From NCBI GenBank assembly GCA_029964075.1, contig CM057142.1, forward strand, positions 31,250,392 to 31,314,391: 64,000 nucleotides of DNA, read 5' to 3'. The position numbers and the translations under genes are program-made. Positions within the stretch are counted from its first letter, which is position 1. Each line of letters begins with the position of its first letter. The stretch is from Patiria pectinifera (taxonomy: Eukaryota; Echinodermata; Asteroidea; Valvatida; Asterinidae). Below the pieces are notes generated by a model, which saw nothing but the letters and a program-made list of their open reading frames with translations, searched no databases and was not told where the DNA came from. Positions 1-8,728 of this stretch are shown piece after piece.

Positions 1-45
1 TGGGTGAACTATCTATCAGGCTCTATTCCTCTCACGAAAACTTTG

Positions 46-415
46 TGTAGCGAAATAATCTTTTGTCAGGCCATGCATTTTGTTATTATTGCGATCAAGA
101 GAGGGCGCCAGACAAGACCTATAAAAAGTATCCGTATCTGGGCAGACCCGCCGAGGTCGCCAGGGTCATACGCTAGACAATAAATGATTACAATGTATAC
201 ATTTGAGGCGCGGGAAAAGAGTACGCGCAACAGGAAAAAACGAGTTGCATGATGATATGTGGAAACACGAGGGAAGTTTACACATGATTTTCGGTGGACA
301 GAAGCAGAATAAATCAGCTCGACAAGTAAAGCACATAGAAGAGTCAGTGTGCATGTTTTCGTTCCAGCTTTATTGAAACCTGTACCCCTTTGCTTCACGG
401 CAAAATAACACTACA
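46..415 (+). repeat. 5' LTR
   Basis: 370 bp, starting TG and ending CA, nearly identical to 7853-8223. It contains a TATA-like box (TATAAAA from 120) and AATAAA words at 178-184 and 308-313 that could serve as polyadenylation signals. The start is fixed by the break in similarity to the 3' copy together with the TTTG target duplication at 42-45. Confidence 0.95.
120..126 (+). promoter_or_regulatory. TATA-like box in the 5' LTR
   Basis: TATAAAA lies 74 bp into the LTR, with the same sequence in the 3' LTR at about 7927. It is the likely core promoter of the element's genomic RNA, with the U3/R boundary expected roughly 25-30 bp downstream. This is a motif match only. Confidence 0.5.
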
Positions 416-418
416 AAT

Positions 419-436
419 TGGTAACACGGATGGGGT
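419..436 (+). promoter_or_regulatory. Candidate tRNA primer binding site
   Basis: TGG, the complement of a tRNA 3' CCA, appears three bases after the 5' LTR end and is followed by TAACACGGATGGGG. The position is right for a minus-strand primer site. I could not assign the primer tRNA from memory. Confidence 0.5.
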
Positions 437-1292
437 GTGGGTAACGTGTTTGAAACGTGAACTGGACGACGACAGAAACAGAATTTTGGAGCGTATCGTC
501 GAGAGATTTTGCCTGGGCTGCTGCTTGCTTCAAGTTCAAGACGGGACGAAATACGGCGAACGGTTTAAGAGTTCGTCGATCCATGCATGCAACCGGGACC
601 TGAGCTGCAGGCCTTCCCAATCGAGCCTGACTTGCTGAAAAGCGGACTGTCTGAGAAGTCCGCTGTGCCGTGACAGCTGCCGTTTGATCCGCTGAGTGCA
701 CCGAGACCCGTGGGCAGCGGACGTACGGTCTTCGCTGCGAGGAGACGGGGTCCGCAACTACACAAACGCCTTCGCTGGACGTTGAATTATTGCACTTTGA
801 ACAACGGGGGTGTTGCTGTGACTGATACCACTTTTGGATGACAGAGGCGTGAAGCTTGATGTCCGAGACTCGCTTGGACTGGGCCTACTGGTGTGGGGAG
901 CTCGAGAGGGCAACAGTCAAGTCGGCTACACCTGTACTGGAGTGACGGTTCAACGCTGCGGTGGATGAACTGAGGATTGACAAGTCTCCGGCCTGGATCG
1001 ACTGGTGAAACAGCTCATGGTATTGTAACTTAGGCAGGACTGATTAATGAACTTTCACCTTTAATTGTATTTTGAACAGTACACGTGTAGGCTATAATTT
1101 CATTAAGGTTTGCCCTGAAAACACAAAAAAAACCAGTTGTTGTATTGTTGAGGTGTGTTTGAAGTCAGCTGCCTAATACATGTAGTTTGCTCATTATCTC
1201 ATTTTGTGTACATACGCAACAGTGTGTCCGAAGTTATGAAAGTTTGATTGAGAGTGCTTGAGGACTTTTTTGGGGGCACAGAAGCAAATATT
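437..1292 (+). other. Untranslated leader of the retrotransposon
   Basis: About 860 bp between the candidate primer site and the gag ATG. Short open frames exist on both strands but none resembles a protein I know. It probably holds the packaging and 5' untranslated sequences. It also contains GTAAGT-free stretches and no obvious splice donor strong enough to name. Confidence 0.5.
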
Positions 1293-2387
1293 ATGGCTAA
1301 CTCAGAAACAGATTTGATAACCCAGTTGGTGACAGGGCTGACAAATGCCCTTAAGCAGGATAAGCCTCGGGCTGTATCACAGCGCCCAATCAAGCTTTCA
1401 AAGTTTTCGGGTAAACCCACAAGGGCAGGGGACCCCACTATAATAGAATGGTTAGATGAAGTAGATGTGTACATTCAGCAATGCAGTATCCCGGAGGATG
1501 AGCAAGCAAAGGTTGTTATTCAGCATTTAACAGGGGTAGCCCGGGAGGAGATTAAGTGCCATGGGGATGAAATTAAAAACAATATTGCTTCCCTAAAGAA
1601 ACTGCTTAAGAGGAGTTTTGGTGCGGACGAGACTGTTCAGTCTCTTCAAAAAGCCCTCTATGAGCGCACTCAAAGGGAGGAAGAGTCACTGATGGATTTT
1701 TCTAGATCGCTTATGCGACTTCATGATCGAATCCTTGAAGTCCCGACAGAAGGCGAGAAGGGCGCCCTCAAGGGGTTACGCGACAGGGTGTTAATCAGCC
1801 AGTTTGTCGCTGGTGCTAGAATTCAATCTGTTAGGCTGGAGCTGCGCAGGCTTGAGTTAGCCAAACCTTCCCAAAGTTTCAGTGAGATGCGCGATGCAGC
1901 ACGGGAACTTTTCCGTGACATCGAAGGGGGGTCACGCCCAAACGGTCAAGTGCACCAGGTGTCAGCTGAAAGTGTATCACCTGAGGCTGAAGATAGTACA
2001 CCGGGGGTCAAGGTCAATGAAATTTCAGTTAATAGGAATAATGACCAGTTGCAACAGGTGTTAGCACAACAGCAAGAGCTGTTGCGATGTCTCCAGTCAC
2101 AACAGGGTATGTTGTTAAAGCAACAGGAGCAGTTGAATACATTGTTGAAACATGTACACGTAGGGCAAGATGCGAAAATTCCGCGGGTATCGGATACTGC
2201 CGGGAACAGACCACCCATGGTTTGTTTTTACTGTAAGAAAGCAGGGCATATCAAGGCTCATTGCAAGCGCAGAATTGCTAAGGAGGCAGCGACAACAGCT
2301 CAGCCATCACTCGAACCACAGTTAAGTAGTAATGTGCAGGGTAAAGTAGTCGGGGAGGGGTTAAACCCCCACGCTCCACAACTGTAG
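1293..2387 (+). CDS. gag: Gag polyprotein
   Basis: 364 residues from the first ATG in frame (reading MANSETDLIT); the frame is open further upstream to 1248 but only with a TTG. The middle of the protein (about residues 35-140) has the helical pattern of Ty3/Gypsy and PNMA/ARC-type capsids, with a conserved W in EWLDEVDVYIQ and an R/E-rich stretch near YERTQREEESLMDF. A glutamine-rich coiled-coil-like segment follows. A single CCHC zinc knuckle, C-x2-C-x4-H-x4-C (residues 311-324), marks the nucleocapsid. The protein packages the element RNA. It ends at TAG 2385-2387, inside the start of the pol frame. Confidence 0.93.
   Translation: MANSETDLITQLVTGLTNALKQDKPRAVSQRPIKLSKFSGKPTRAGDPTIIEWLDEVDVYIQQCSIPEDEQAKVVIQHLTGVAREEIKCHGDEIKNNIASLKKLLKRSFGADETVQSLQKALYERTQREEESLMDFSRSLMRLHDRILEVPTEGEKGALKGLRDRVLISQFVAGARIQSVRLELRRLELAKPSQSFSEMRDAARELFRDIEGGSRPNGQVHQVSAESVSPEAEDSTPGVKVNEISVNRNNDQLQQVLAQQQELLRCLQSQQGMLLKQQEQLNTLLKHVHVGQDAKIPRVSDTAGNRPPMVCFYCKKAGHIKAHCKRRIAKEAATTAQPSLEPQLSSNVQGKVVGEGLNPHAPQL
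2365..2387 (+). promoter_or_regulatory. gag-pol overlap, probable recoding site
   Basis: The pol frame is open from just after its in-frame TAA at 2362-2364, so gag and pol overlap by 23 nt. Pol lies in the +1 frame relative to gag. The overlap contains a run of five C (2366-2370), read in gag as AAC CCC CAC. A +1 slip on CCC-C is one possible way to make Gag-Pol; a -2 slip would also fit. This is inferred from frame geometry only. Confidence 0.45.
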
Positions 2388-4866
2388 GCCGAGTGGTGGA
2401 GGACAAGGTCAAAAAGGCCTCAAAAAAGGAAATTCCCAATGTGGAAGGGTGCAGTCAGAGCCTTCCATTGATGAGGTGCTCTCTAAGTTGGTGCGAGAAA
2501 GCCCAAAGGCTTGTGTGACTTTGGCAGGCGTCAAAACCACATGTGTACTCGACACCGGAGCGGAGGCGTCTCTGATTTCTGCATCTTTCTACAGGGAGAA
2601 TCTAGCTAAAAAGATGGCCGGGTTGAAACAGATAGGGATGCATTTGCGAGTATTTGGAGCAAGTTGCGTTGAACTAGCCATTGAGGGGTATGTTGAAGTC
2701 CCTTTGAGTGTTTACAACTACACAGTTGTAGGCCATTTTTTAGTAGTGAAGGATTCTGTGGAGGCTGACCCAAAACATAGACCTTGTCCAGTGTTGCTTG
2801 GATGCAACGTACTGCACTTACTGAAAGATCTTACAATAGAACCCGAGCATGAAGACGCTGGTGCATGGTCATTGGCATTACAGTGGTATGGGCTTTCAAG
2901 GGGATTGGACCAAACTGAAACTGAAAATATAGTCAAGGAGACATCTGGCAAGGGATCAGTTGCTGCGCGCACAGGCAGAAACCCAACCATGATATTGCCA
3001 AGAGAGGTGCGCCGCATACCGTGTTACTTAAGAGCACCGACTGACACCTTAGAGGGGTGTACGGTTTTGGTTGAGGGTCTGCCTGGAGTGAACGAAATGG
3101 GGCTCAGTAGTAGAACAGGGGAACAATCCGACTCTAGTACATGTACTTTGGGTGCCAACTTTAAGGTTTATGATTCATGTGAGATAACCAGGGGTAGAAT
3201 TGTCAATGTGTTGGTGGCAAATGTGGGAGCCCATGTACTTGAAATACCTTCACACTTTAAACTTGCCAGCGTCACAAAGATCACTACAAGGCCCAATGTT
3301 GAACTTGAGGAAGGGTCAGATGGGATTCATGTTTCAGTGAGTAATATCCTTTGTGAATCTTTGGGGTATCAGGAGTTGCCCCAGACTGATTTAGGCAAAC
3401 CCGTGGACCATGATATTGAAATAGGTGATGGTGAGTCGTCGCCGAATGGCGAGTTGTATGTTTTCGAGGATGGTTCGGAGTACCAGTTACCCATTGGGTT
3501 AAGTCTTGACTTGGGTGTAGAATTGAGCAGGGAGGATCGGGATCAGATAGTACATTTGATTCAAAAACATGACTCAGTGTTTTCAAAAGATTCTGTGGAC
3601 CTTGGGTTTTGTGACCAAGTCCCTCACACGATTCGGACAACCGATGACCATCCGATAAACCAACCGTATCGGCGTATCCCTCCACACCACCTTAAAGAAG
3701 TTAGGGAGTTAATTGAAAAATTCCTGGACCAGGGCATTGTGCAAAAGAGTAGTAGTCCATATGCGAGCCCTATAGTACTTGTACAAAAGAAGGATGGGTC
3801 CTTAAGAATTTGTGTCGATTACAGGCGGCTGAATGCCAAAACGGTTCGTGACTCCTTTCCTTTGCCTCGAATTGAGGAGTCACTGGAGGCACTCCGGGGG
3901 GCTAAGTATTTTTCATCTTTGGATCTCGCACACGGATATCATCAGGTGGCGATGGACCCTGACTCTGTCAGAAAAACTGCGTTTCGGGTTCCCTTTGGCT
4001 TGTACGAATACACCAGAATGCCTTTCGGGCTAGTAAATGCACCAGGAACCTTTCAGAGGGTCATGGAGATGTGTCTCGGTGACATGAACCTGTGTGAGTT
4101 ACTGATTTATCTTGACGATATTTTGGTGTTTTCGTCTACTGTTCAAGAACATATCAACAGGTTTGACAGGGTTTTGTCTAGGCTTGCTCAGTTTGGATTA
4201 AAGGTGAAGGGCTCAAAGTGCCACTTGTTTAGTGAACATGTATCCTACCTGGGGCATGTGGTTGGGCCAGAGGGTGTGGCTGTGGATGAAGACAAAATAC
4301 AGAAAATTAAGGATTGGCCGATTCCTGAGAATGCCGCGCAGCTTAGATCATTCCTGGGCCTAGCTGGATATTATAGGCGCTTTGTGCAAAACTTCTCCAG
4401 AATAGCGGCGCCACTGCATGCTCTTATACCCTCACAGGCTAAGGGCAATGCGAGAGGCAAGTTACCTAGTTTTGTCTGGGACTCAGATGCGCAGTTAGCA
4501 TTCGATGCATTGAAGCATGCTTTAACACATGCACCAGTTTTGGCCTATCCCAATTTTGCCCAACCATTTGTCCTGGAGGTGGATGCATCCCTGCAGGGTT
4601 TAGGGGCTTGTCTGTGTCAGGATGACGAGAATGGTAGAAGGCATCCGGTAGCGTATGCCAGCCGCGGTCTAAGGGGTGTTGAAGCTAAATACCCGGATTA
4701 TAGTTCCTTTAAATTGGAACTTTTGGCGCTCAAGTGGGCGGTAGTTGATAAGTTTAGAGATCACCTTTTGGGGGCAACCTTTATTGTCCTTACTGACAAT
4801 AACCCGCTTGCTTACCTCAAATCAGCAAAGTTAGGTGCTACTGCGACGCGTTTTGTTTCGCATTAG
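2365..4866 (+). CDS. pol: Pol, first segment: aspartic protease, reverse transcriptase, RNase H
   Basis: A long open frame with no convincing own ATG, so it is presumably made by recoding from gag. The protease active site D-T-G-A is encoded at 2551-2562 within a VLDTGAEASLI context. Reverse transcriptase spans about 3640-4270, with an SSPYASPIVLV block and the catalytic Y-L-D-D at 4108-4119. RNase H follows with acidic residues at 4582 (VDAS), 4717 (KLELLA) and 4795 (TDNN). The frame closes at TAG 4864-4866 inside RNase H. The recognisable RNase H tail continues in another frame from 4860, so this stop results from a small deletion (net loss of one base near 4857-4860) rather than a natural end. 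Confidence 0.93.
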   Translation, partial: TPTLHNCRPSGGGQGQKGLKKGNSQCGRVQSEPSIDEVLSKLVRESPKACVTLAGVKTTCVLDTGAEASLISASFYRENLAKKMAGLKQIGMHLRVFGASCVELAIEGYVEVPLSVYNYTVVGHFLVVKDSVEADPKHRPCPVLLGCNVLHLLKDLTIEPEHEDAGAWSLALQWYGLSRGLDQTETENIVKETSGKGSVAARTGRNPTMILPREVRRIPCYLRAPTDTLEGCTVLVEGLPGVNEMGLSSRTGEQSDSSTCTLGANFKVYDSCEITRGRIVNVLVANVGAHVLEIPSHFKLASVTKITTRPNVELEEGSDGIHVSVSNILCESLGYQELPQTDLGKPVDHDIEIGDGESSPNGELYVFEDGSEYQLPIGLSLDLGVELSREDRDQIVHLIQKHDSVFSKDSVDLGFCDQVPHTIRTTDDHPINQPYRRIPPHHLKEVRELIEKFLDQGIVQKSSSPYASPIVLVQKKDGSLRICVDYRRLNAKTVRDSFPLPRIEESLEALRGAKYFSSLDLAHGYHQVAMDPDSVRKTAFRVPFGLYEYTRMPFGLVNAPGTFQRVMEMCLGDMNLCELLIYLDDILVFSSTVQEHINRFDRVLSRLAQFGLKVKGSKCHLFSEHVSYLGHVVGPEGVAVDEDKIQKIKDWPIPENAAQLRSFLGLAGYYRRFVQNFSRIAAPLHALIPSQAKGNARGKLPSFVWDSDAQLAFDALKHALTHAPVLAYPNFAQPFVLEVDASLQGLGACLCQDDENGRRHPVAYASRGLRGVEAKYPDYSSFKLELLALKWAVVDKFRDHLLGATFIVLTDNNPLAYLKSAKLGATATRFVSH

Positions 4867-6047
4867 CCGCGTTCAATTTTGAAGTACAGTTCCGTTCAGG
4901 GAGAAGCAACAGATGTGCAGATGCACTTAGTAGGTATCCTGGGCATGCAAGTAATTCGTCAGAGGTTGAAGGTCTTATGCAGGATAAGTTGCACTCGACT
5001 TTACTTCCCAAGACGGCAGTAGTTGATAAAGTGAAGGTTAAACAGACACATAATGAAGTACCCACAGAGGGGGCTGGACCTCCTGGTGTGTTTCCGTCTT
5101 GGTCGACGGAGCAACTTTCTTCCTTGCAAAAGGGTGATACAGAGTTGGGTTGTGTCTGGGAGTGTTGGAACCGGAGGTGGACACCAGGGGAGGTAGTGCC
5201 TGATGAACATGGTCAATTACCTAAGATTAAGTTATGGCTTGATCAGTGGTCACGTATTGTTGATCGTGACGGGGTTCTTTGCCGGCGGGTAATTGATCCT
5301 ATACATGGAGAATTATTCCAGATACTCTTGCCGAAAAGTCTTCGACAGAGAGTATTGGAAGGGTGCCATGACGGATGGGGGCACCAGGGAGTTGTCCGGA
5401 CAAGTTCATTATTAAGGAGACGGGTTTACTGGCCACAAATGACGGCAACCGTTCGTCATTATATTGACCATTGCCAGAGGTGTATTACTTCCAAGGTGGC
5501 TCAACCGCAGACAAAGTTTCCCATGCGTCATCTGCTGGCATTTCGGCCTTTGGAAGTTCTAGCGGTAGACTTTGTTAAACTTGACAAGGGTTGCAGGGGA
5601 TTTGAAGATGTCCTTATAATGACAGATGTATACACAAAGTTTTCGCAAGCAGTACCTTGTAAGGATCAACACGCAGTCACAGTTGCTAAAGTGTTAAGGG
5701 ACCATTGGTTCACAGAGTTTGGTATCCCGAATAGACTCCACAGCGATCAAGGGAGAAATTTTGAGGGGGATATTGTAAGGGAGCTTTGCACCTTGTATGG
5801 AATTAAAAAGACGAGAACCACCCCGTACCACCCTGAAGGGAACGGCCAAGCCGAACGCTTTAATCGGACCTTGTTTGGGTTGATTCGCTCTCTGGATGAG
5901 CGTGACAGGCGCAAATGGCCAGATTTACTATCGCATTTAGTTTTTGTGTACAATGCAACACCTCATTGTACGACTGGGGTCCCTCCATACACTTTAATGT
6001 TTAAGGGAACCTCTGATCCCTTTGGATCAGATGCTAGGAAGGAATGA
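4860..6047 (+). CDS. pol: Pol, second segment: RNase H tail and integrase
   Basis: Continues pol after the first break, with no stop between 4860 and 6045. It opens with the end of RNase H (CADALSRYP context) and a linker, then integrase. The zinc-binding H-x4-H is at 5367-5384 and C-x2-C at 5472-5483. The catalytic D,D,E codons are at 5568 (AVDF), 5745 (HSDQG) and 5835 (HPEGNGQ). D to D is 58 residues apart and D to E 29 apart as read. This enzyme inserts the cDNA. The frame ends at TGA 6045-6047 after a second frameshift near 5998-6006 (net two bases missing or one gained relative to the continuing homology). Confidence 0.92.
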   Translation, partial: ALAAFNFEVQFRSGRSNRCADALSRYPGHASNSSEVEGLMQDKLHSTLLPKTAVVDKVKVKQTHNEVPTEGAGPPGVFPSWSTEQLSSLQKGDTELGCVWECWNRRWTPGEVVPDEHGQLPKIKLWLDQWSRIVDRDGVLCRRVIDPIHGELFQILLPKSLRQRVLEGCHDGWGHQGVVRTSSLLRRRVYWPQMTATVRHYIDHCQRCITSKVAQPQTKFPMRHLLAFRPLEVLAVDFVKLDKGCRGFEDVLIMTDVYTKFSQAVPCKDQHAVTVAKVLRDHWFTEFGIPNRLHSDQGRNFEGDIVRELCTLYGIKKTRTTPYHPEGNGQAERFNRTLFGLIRSLDERDRRKWPDLLSHLVFVYNATPHCTTGVPPYTLMFKGTSDPFGSDARKE

Positions 6048-6594
6048 TAGTAATTGGGAGCAGGACTTTGTTGCTGAACAGGGAGAATTGCTAGATCGTG
6101 CTAGGGAGATTGTAAAAGAGAGAGTAACTAAGCGAAATATCCAAAATAAGCAGCGGCACGATAGTAAGCGTGTCGACAAACCCATACACTGTGGTTCGCA
6201 GGTGCTTATGAGAAGACTAGCATTTAAAGGTCGTCACAAATTAGCAGATAAATATGAAAAGGTCCCATATAAGGTAATTTGGACCAGTGAACATGGGGAT
6301 GTTTTCCGAATCCGTCCTATTAGAGGTGGACCAGAGCGAATCGTAAATAGGAAATATTTACGACTTGACCCTATGGTGGAAATTGATTCTCAGGGTAGTG
6401 AGGAATCCAGTTCAGATTCAGATTGGGATGTAATAGAGCAACCCGTAGAAGAAGTGTTGGGTCAAAAACAACATGGTGTTGGCAGTGATAAAGTAGGGGA
6501 GTCAGGTGGCTCTAAGCTGCCTAGACGGTCTCAGAGAATTAATCGGGGCATGAACAGCAACCCATTTCGACTGCCCAAGTCAGTTATAAAGTAA
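5998..6594 (+). CDS. pol: Pol, third segment: integrase C-terminal region
   Basis: The open frame resumes right after the second break and runs to TAA 6592-6594. It holds the rest of the integrase core linker and the C-terminal GPY/F-like domain (about 6196-6360, containing LADKYEKVPYKVI). An acidic-serine tail and a basic RRSQRINRG-type motif follow near the end. No chromodomain is visible. The frame opens only after a TAA at 5995-5997, so it cannot be a separate gene. It is pol displaced by an indel. Confidence 0.9.
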   Translation, partial: CLREPLIPLDQMLGRNDSNWEQDFVAEQGELLDRAREIVKERVTKRNIQNKQRHDSKRVDKPIHCGSQVLMRRLAFKGRHKLADKYEKVPYKVIWTSEHGDVFRIRPIRGGPERIVNRKYLRLDPMVEIDSQGSEESSSDSDWDVIEQPVEEVLGQKQHGVGSDKVGESGGSKLPRRSQRINRGMNSNPFRLPKSVIK

Positions 6595-6897
6595 TGTCTA
6601 TGTACTTTGTTTGAACGCTTGTTGCGTGCTGTATGTTGGGAAGTTACTAATGGAAAGGCTGGGGTATCCAGTTTCCACCTGGTGATCACCCATCTGTCAG
6701 CATCAACATGTGTTTGACAGAAGGTACATGAATTTTACAGAGTTAGTATTATGTAAGTACCTGTATGTATAATAGTAACCTGTTTTGATCACTTACTTTC
6801 AGGTGTGTGGAAAGCCTTGTTGCTACTTCGAAGGAAGGTTTGGGGAATCCAGTTTCCTGTAGTGACAACTTGGCTAGCCAACATCTCCAGTAATTAG
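6595..6897 (+). other. Spacer between pol and the SGNH gene
   Basis: About 300 bp without a reading frame. Two ~50-bp stretches resemble each other (about 6655-6705 and 6835-6885, each around a GGGxATCCAGTTTCC core). A good splice acceptor (ACTTACTTTCAG, ending 6802) and a donor-like GTAAGTACC at 6753 are present, so the downstream gene may be expressed from a spliced RNA. That last point is inference. Confidence 0.5.
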
Positions 6898-7477
6898 GGA
6901 GGTTTTGTACTTTTTGGTCACAGTTTCGTAAAGAGAATGAAGAACAGACATGGTTTTGCATATGAAGTCGAACTGCAGAGAAGCAAAATCCCTATCGCAT
7001 GTATTGGCGAAGGCGGGTTGACTTTTGACCGGGTCCTGTGTAACCAAGGCCGTTATTTCCGACAGTTACAGAAATTGCAACCCACAGTATTAATTATTAA
7101 TTTGGGAACAAACGACCTGTGTTCGGTTGAGCGAACCCGGCCCCTTGCCAGGTTCACACCTCACTTTGTAATATGGTGTCTGCTCTTCATAAGTGGGATG
7201 TATACCCTGATACTTTGGTGTTTTTACCAGTTTTGCCACTAACCGGGGGGTTGAGAAGCTACCAAGTGTCGTTGCAGACATTTAATAGGATAGATAGAAT
7301 GAGCTGTTGGAAAAGTCCACGTTCCTTGAAGATCGATGGTGGGTTTGGCGCCATCGAGGTCTCAAGATCCCGCGCTTTAGTTAAGATGGGGTGCATCTTA
7401 ATTCGGAAGGAATGATGCAGTGTGAGAGGACACTACGGAAGTTACTTAAGTTTTTCGACTCTCGTATCTGGTTTTAG
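6898..7477 (+). pseudogene. SGNH/GDSL-type hydrolase in the env position, frameshifted
   Basis: About 190 residues spread over three frames. Block I reads FGHSFVKRM (nucleophile Ser codon 6922, with G-H-S in place of G-D-S). Block II is IGEGGL (7003-7020) and block III is INLGTNDL (G-T-N-D codons 7105-7116). After a shift near 7165-7172 comes the strand DTLVFLPVLP. After a second shift near 7383-7385 comes block V DGVHLNSEG (D 7385, H 7394). All four blocks needed for an SGNH esterase are present and correctly ordered. The frame closes at TAG 7475-7477 and a stop (TAG 6895-6897) precedes block I. SGNH domains are known in Ngaro/DIRS-type and L2/CR1-type retroelements; I do not recall them as a standard part of Ty3/Gypsy. 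The molecular role is unknown. Confidence 0.8.
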
Positions 7478-7852
7478 CTTCAAGGACATGATCATTAAGC
7501 TACATTTGTAACTGATTAGAGTATTCATACATGTAAATTCAAAAGAGGAGTTGTATCATGTAACAGAGTATAATGTGTAAAGAGTTTATCGAGATGTTGG
7601 GCCAATCAGTGTAACTTTTAAATAACTGTTATAGAAGACAGCCTGAATGGATACATAGCAGTACACGTGTTCATTTTTATCAATTGTTATTCAAGCTTGT
7701 TGTATTTCCAGTTTTCCTTGTTTATAATAAGTATGTGTAGTAAGGCAAATAATGTATGCTGTAAAGAAACGACATTTTGATTTTGTTAAATCCTGTGAAA
7801 GCATTGCTTTTAACCTTGATCTCCAGGAGTAGATCACCCAAGTAGGGGAGTT
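7478..7852 (+). other. 3' untranslated part with polypurine tract
   Basis: No open frame of note. The last bases before the 3' LTR (about 7840-7850, AGTAGGGGAG) are purine-rich and sit where the plus-strand primer of Gypsy elements lies. Confidence 0.6.
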
Positions 7853-8223
7853 TGTAGCGAAATAATCTTTTGTCAGGCCATGCATTTTGTTATTATTGCG
7901 ATCAAGAGAGGGCGCCAGACAAGACCTATAAAAAGTATCCGTATCTGGGCAGATCCGCCGAGGTCGCCAGGGTCATACGCTAGACAATAAATGATTACAA
8001 TGTATACATTTGAGGCGCGGGAAAAAGAGTACGCGCAACAGGAAAAGACGAGTTGCATGATGATATGTGGAAACACGAGTGAAGTTTACACATGATTTTC
8101 GGTGGACAGAAGCAGAATAAATCAGCTCGACAAGTAAAGCACATAGAAGAGTCAGTGTGCATGTTTTCGTTCCAGTTTTATTGAAACCTGTACCCCTTTG
8201 CTTCACGGCAAAATAACACTACA
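7853..8223 (+). repeat. 3' LTR
   Basis: 371 bp, matching 46-415 with four substitutions and one extra A in an A-run. It ends TACA and is followed by TTTG (8224-8227), the second copy of the target duplication. Confidence 0.95.
8177..8182 (-). terminator. Antisense AATAAA inside the 3' LTR
   Basis: Read on the minus strand this is AATAAA. It lies ~250 bp beyond the stop codon of the minus-strand sialyltransferase gene. I see no AATAAA or ATTAAA on that strand between the stop (8428) and the LTR (8223), so the LTR may provide the polyadenylation signal. This is inference. Confidence 0.35.
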
Positions 8224-8427
8224 TTTGGAAGGAAACACAGGCGTTGCAAAGCATGGTGGGTACGTGCATCTCGTGCTCAACCTGGTATACAAAAATAATG
8301 CTCAAAGAAATCGGTGCGAAGGGCGAATATAATAGACAACCTATAGTAACGACCCAAAAAGTTTGTATTTTGCAGTACACCCTTTGCTTTACGACGATCT
8401 AACGCAAAGAGTATACTGTTAATGTCA

Positions 8428-8728
8428 TCATGAGTTGCTCCCCGTGGTAAAGAACTCCTTCACGTCCCGCTTGTACCAACTGATGATCCCCGCCCGGTCC
8501 AGACCCTTTAATATGGCCAACTCGCTGTGTATGTCGTGGGCGGTGTTGCGTCCTTTCTCTATTTTCATACTAATGCGACGAAACACGGTGTCGGTATAGT
8601 AAAGGGAGTACTTGACGTTATAACCCATTCCGTAGACGCTGACTCGGTCGCAGCCAGAGTGAAAGGCAGCCATGAGCATCAAGGCACCCGTGGTGGGACG
8701 GTAGGACTTCTGGGGGGAGTTCACCCAT
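8428..8728 (-). CDS. Sialyltransferase exon 8: motifs S, III and VS, stop
   Basis: 301 bp, residues 358 (shared)-457. It encodes [14 protein letters not shown] and CDRVSVYG (motif S with the disulfide Cys384), YYTD at the motif III position, and HDIHSE, the H-x4-E of motif VS whose His is the catalytic base. It ends at TGA 8428-8430. Acceptor TTTTTCCAG. Confidence 0.95.

Larger units (their letters stand above)
46..8223 (+). mobile_element. Ty3/Gypsy LTR retrotransposon with an extra SGNH-hydrolase gene
   Basis: Two near-identical terminal repeats (46-415 and 7853-8223) begin TGTAGCG and end TACA. The 4 bp before the first and after the last are both TTTG (42-45 and 8224-8227), a clean target duplication. 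Inside, in order, are an untranslated leader, gag with a CCHC knuckle, and pol with protease, reverse transcriptase, RNase H and integrase. RT-RNase H before integrase is the Ty3/Gypsy order. A third coding region with SGNH/GDSL hydrolase blocks follows, then a purine-rich tract. The LTRs differ by four substitutions and one indel, so the insertion is young. Even so, pol carries two frameshifts and the third gene two more, so this copy looks non-autonomous as read, unless the breaks are sequencing errors. Confidence 0.95.

Noticed and set aside
7973-8206. Antisense open frames in both LTRs
   Set aside because: The same frames occur in both LTRs because the LTRs are copies. There is no domain, and they overlap promoter and polyadenylation signals of the element.
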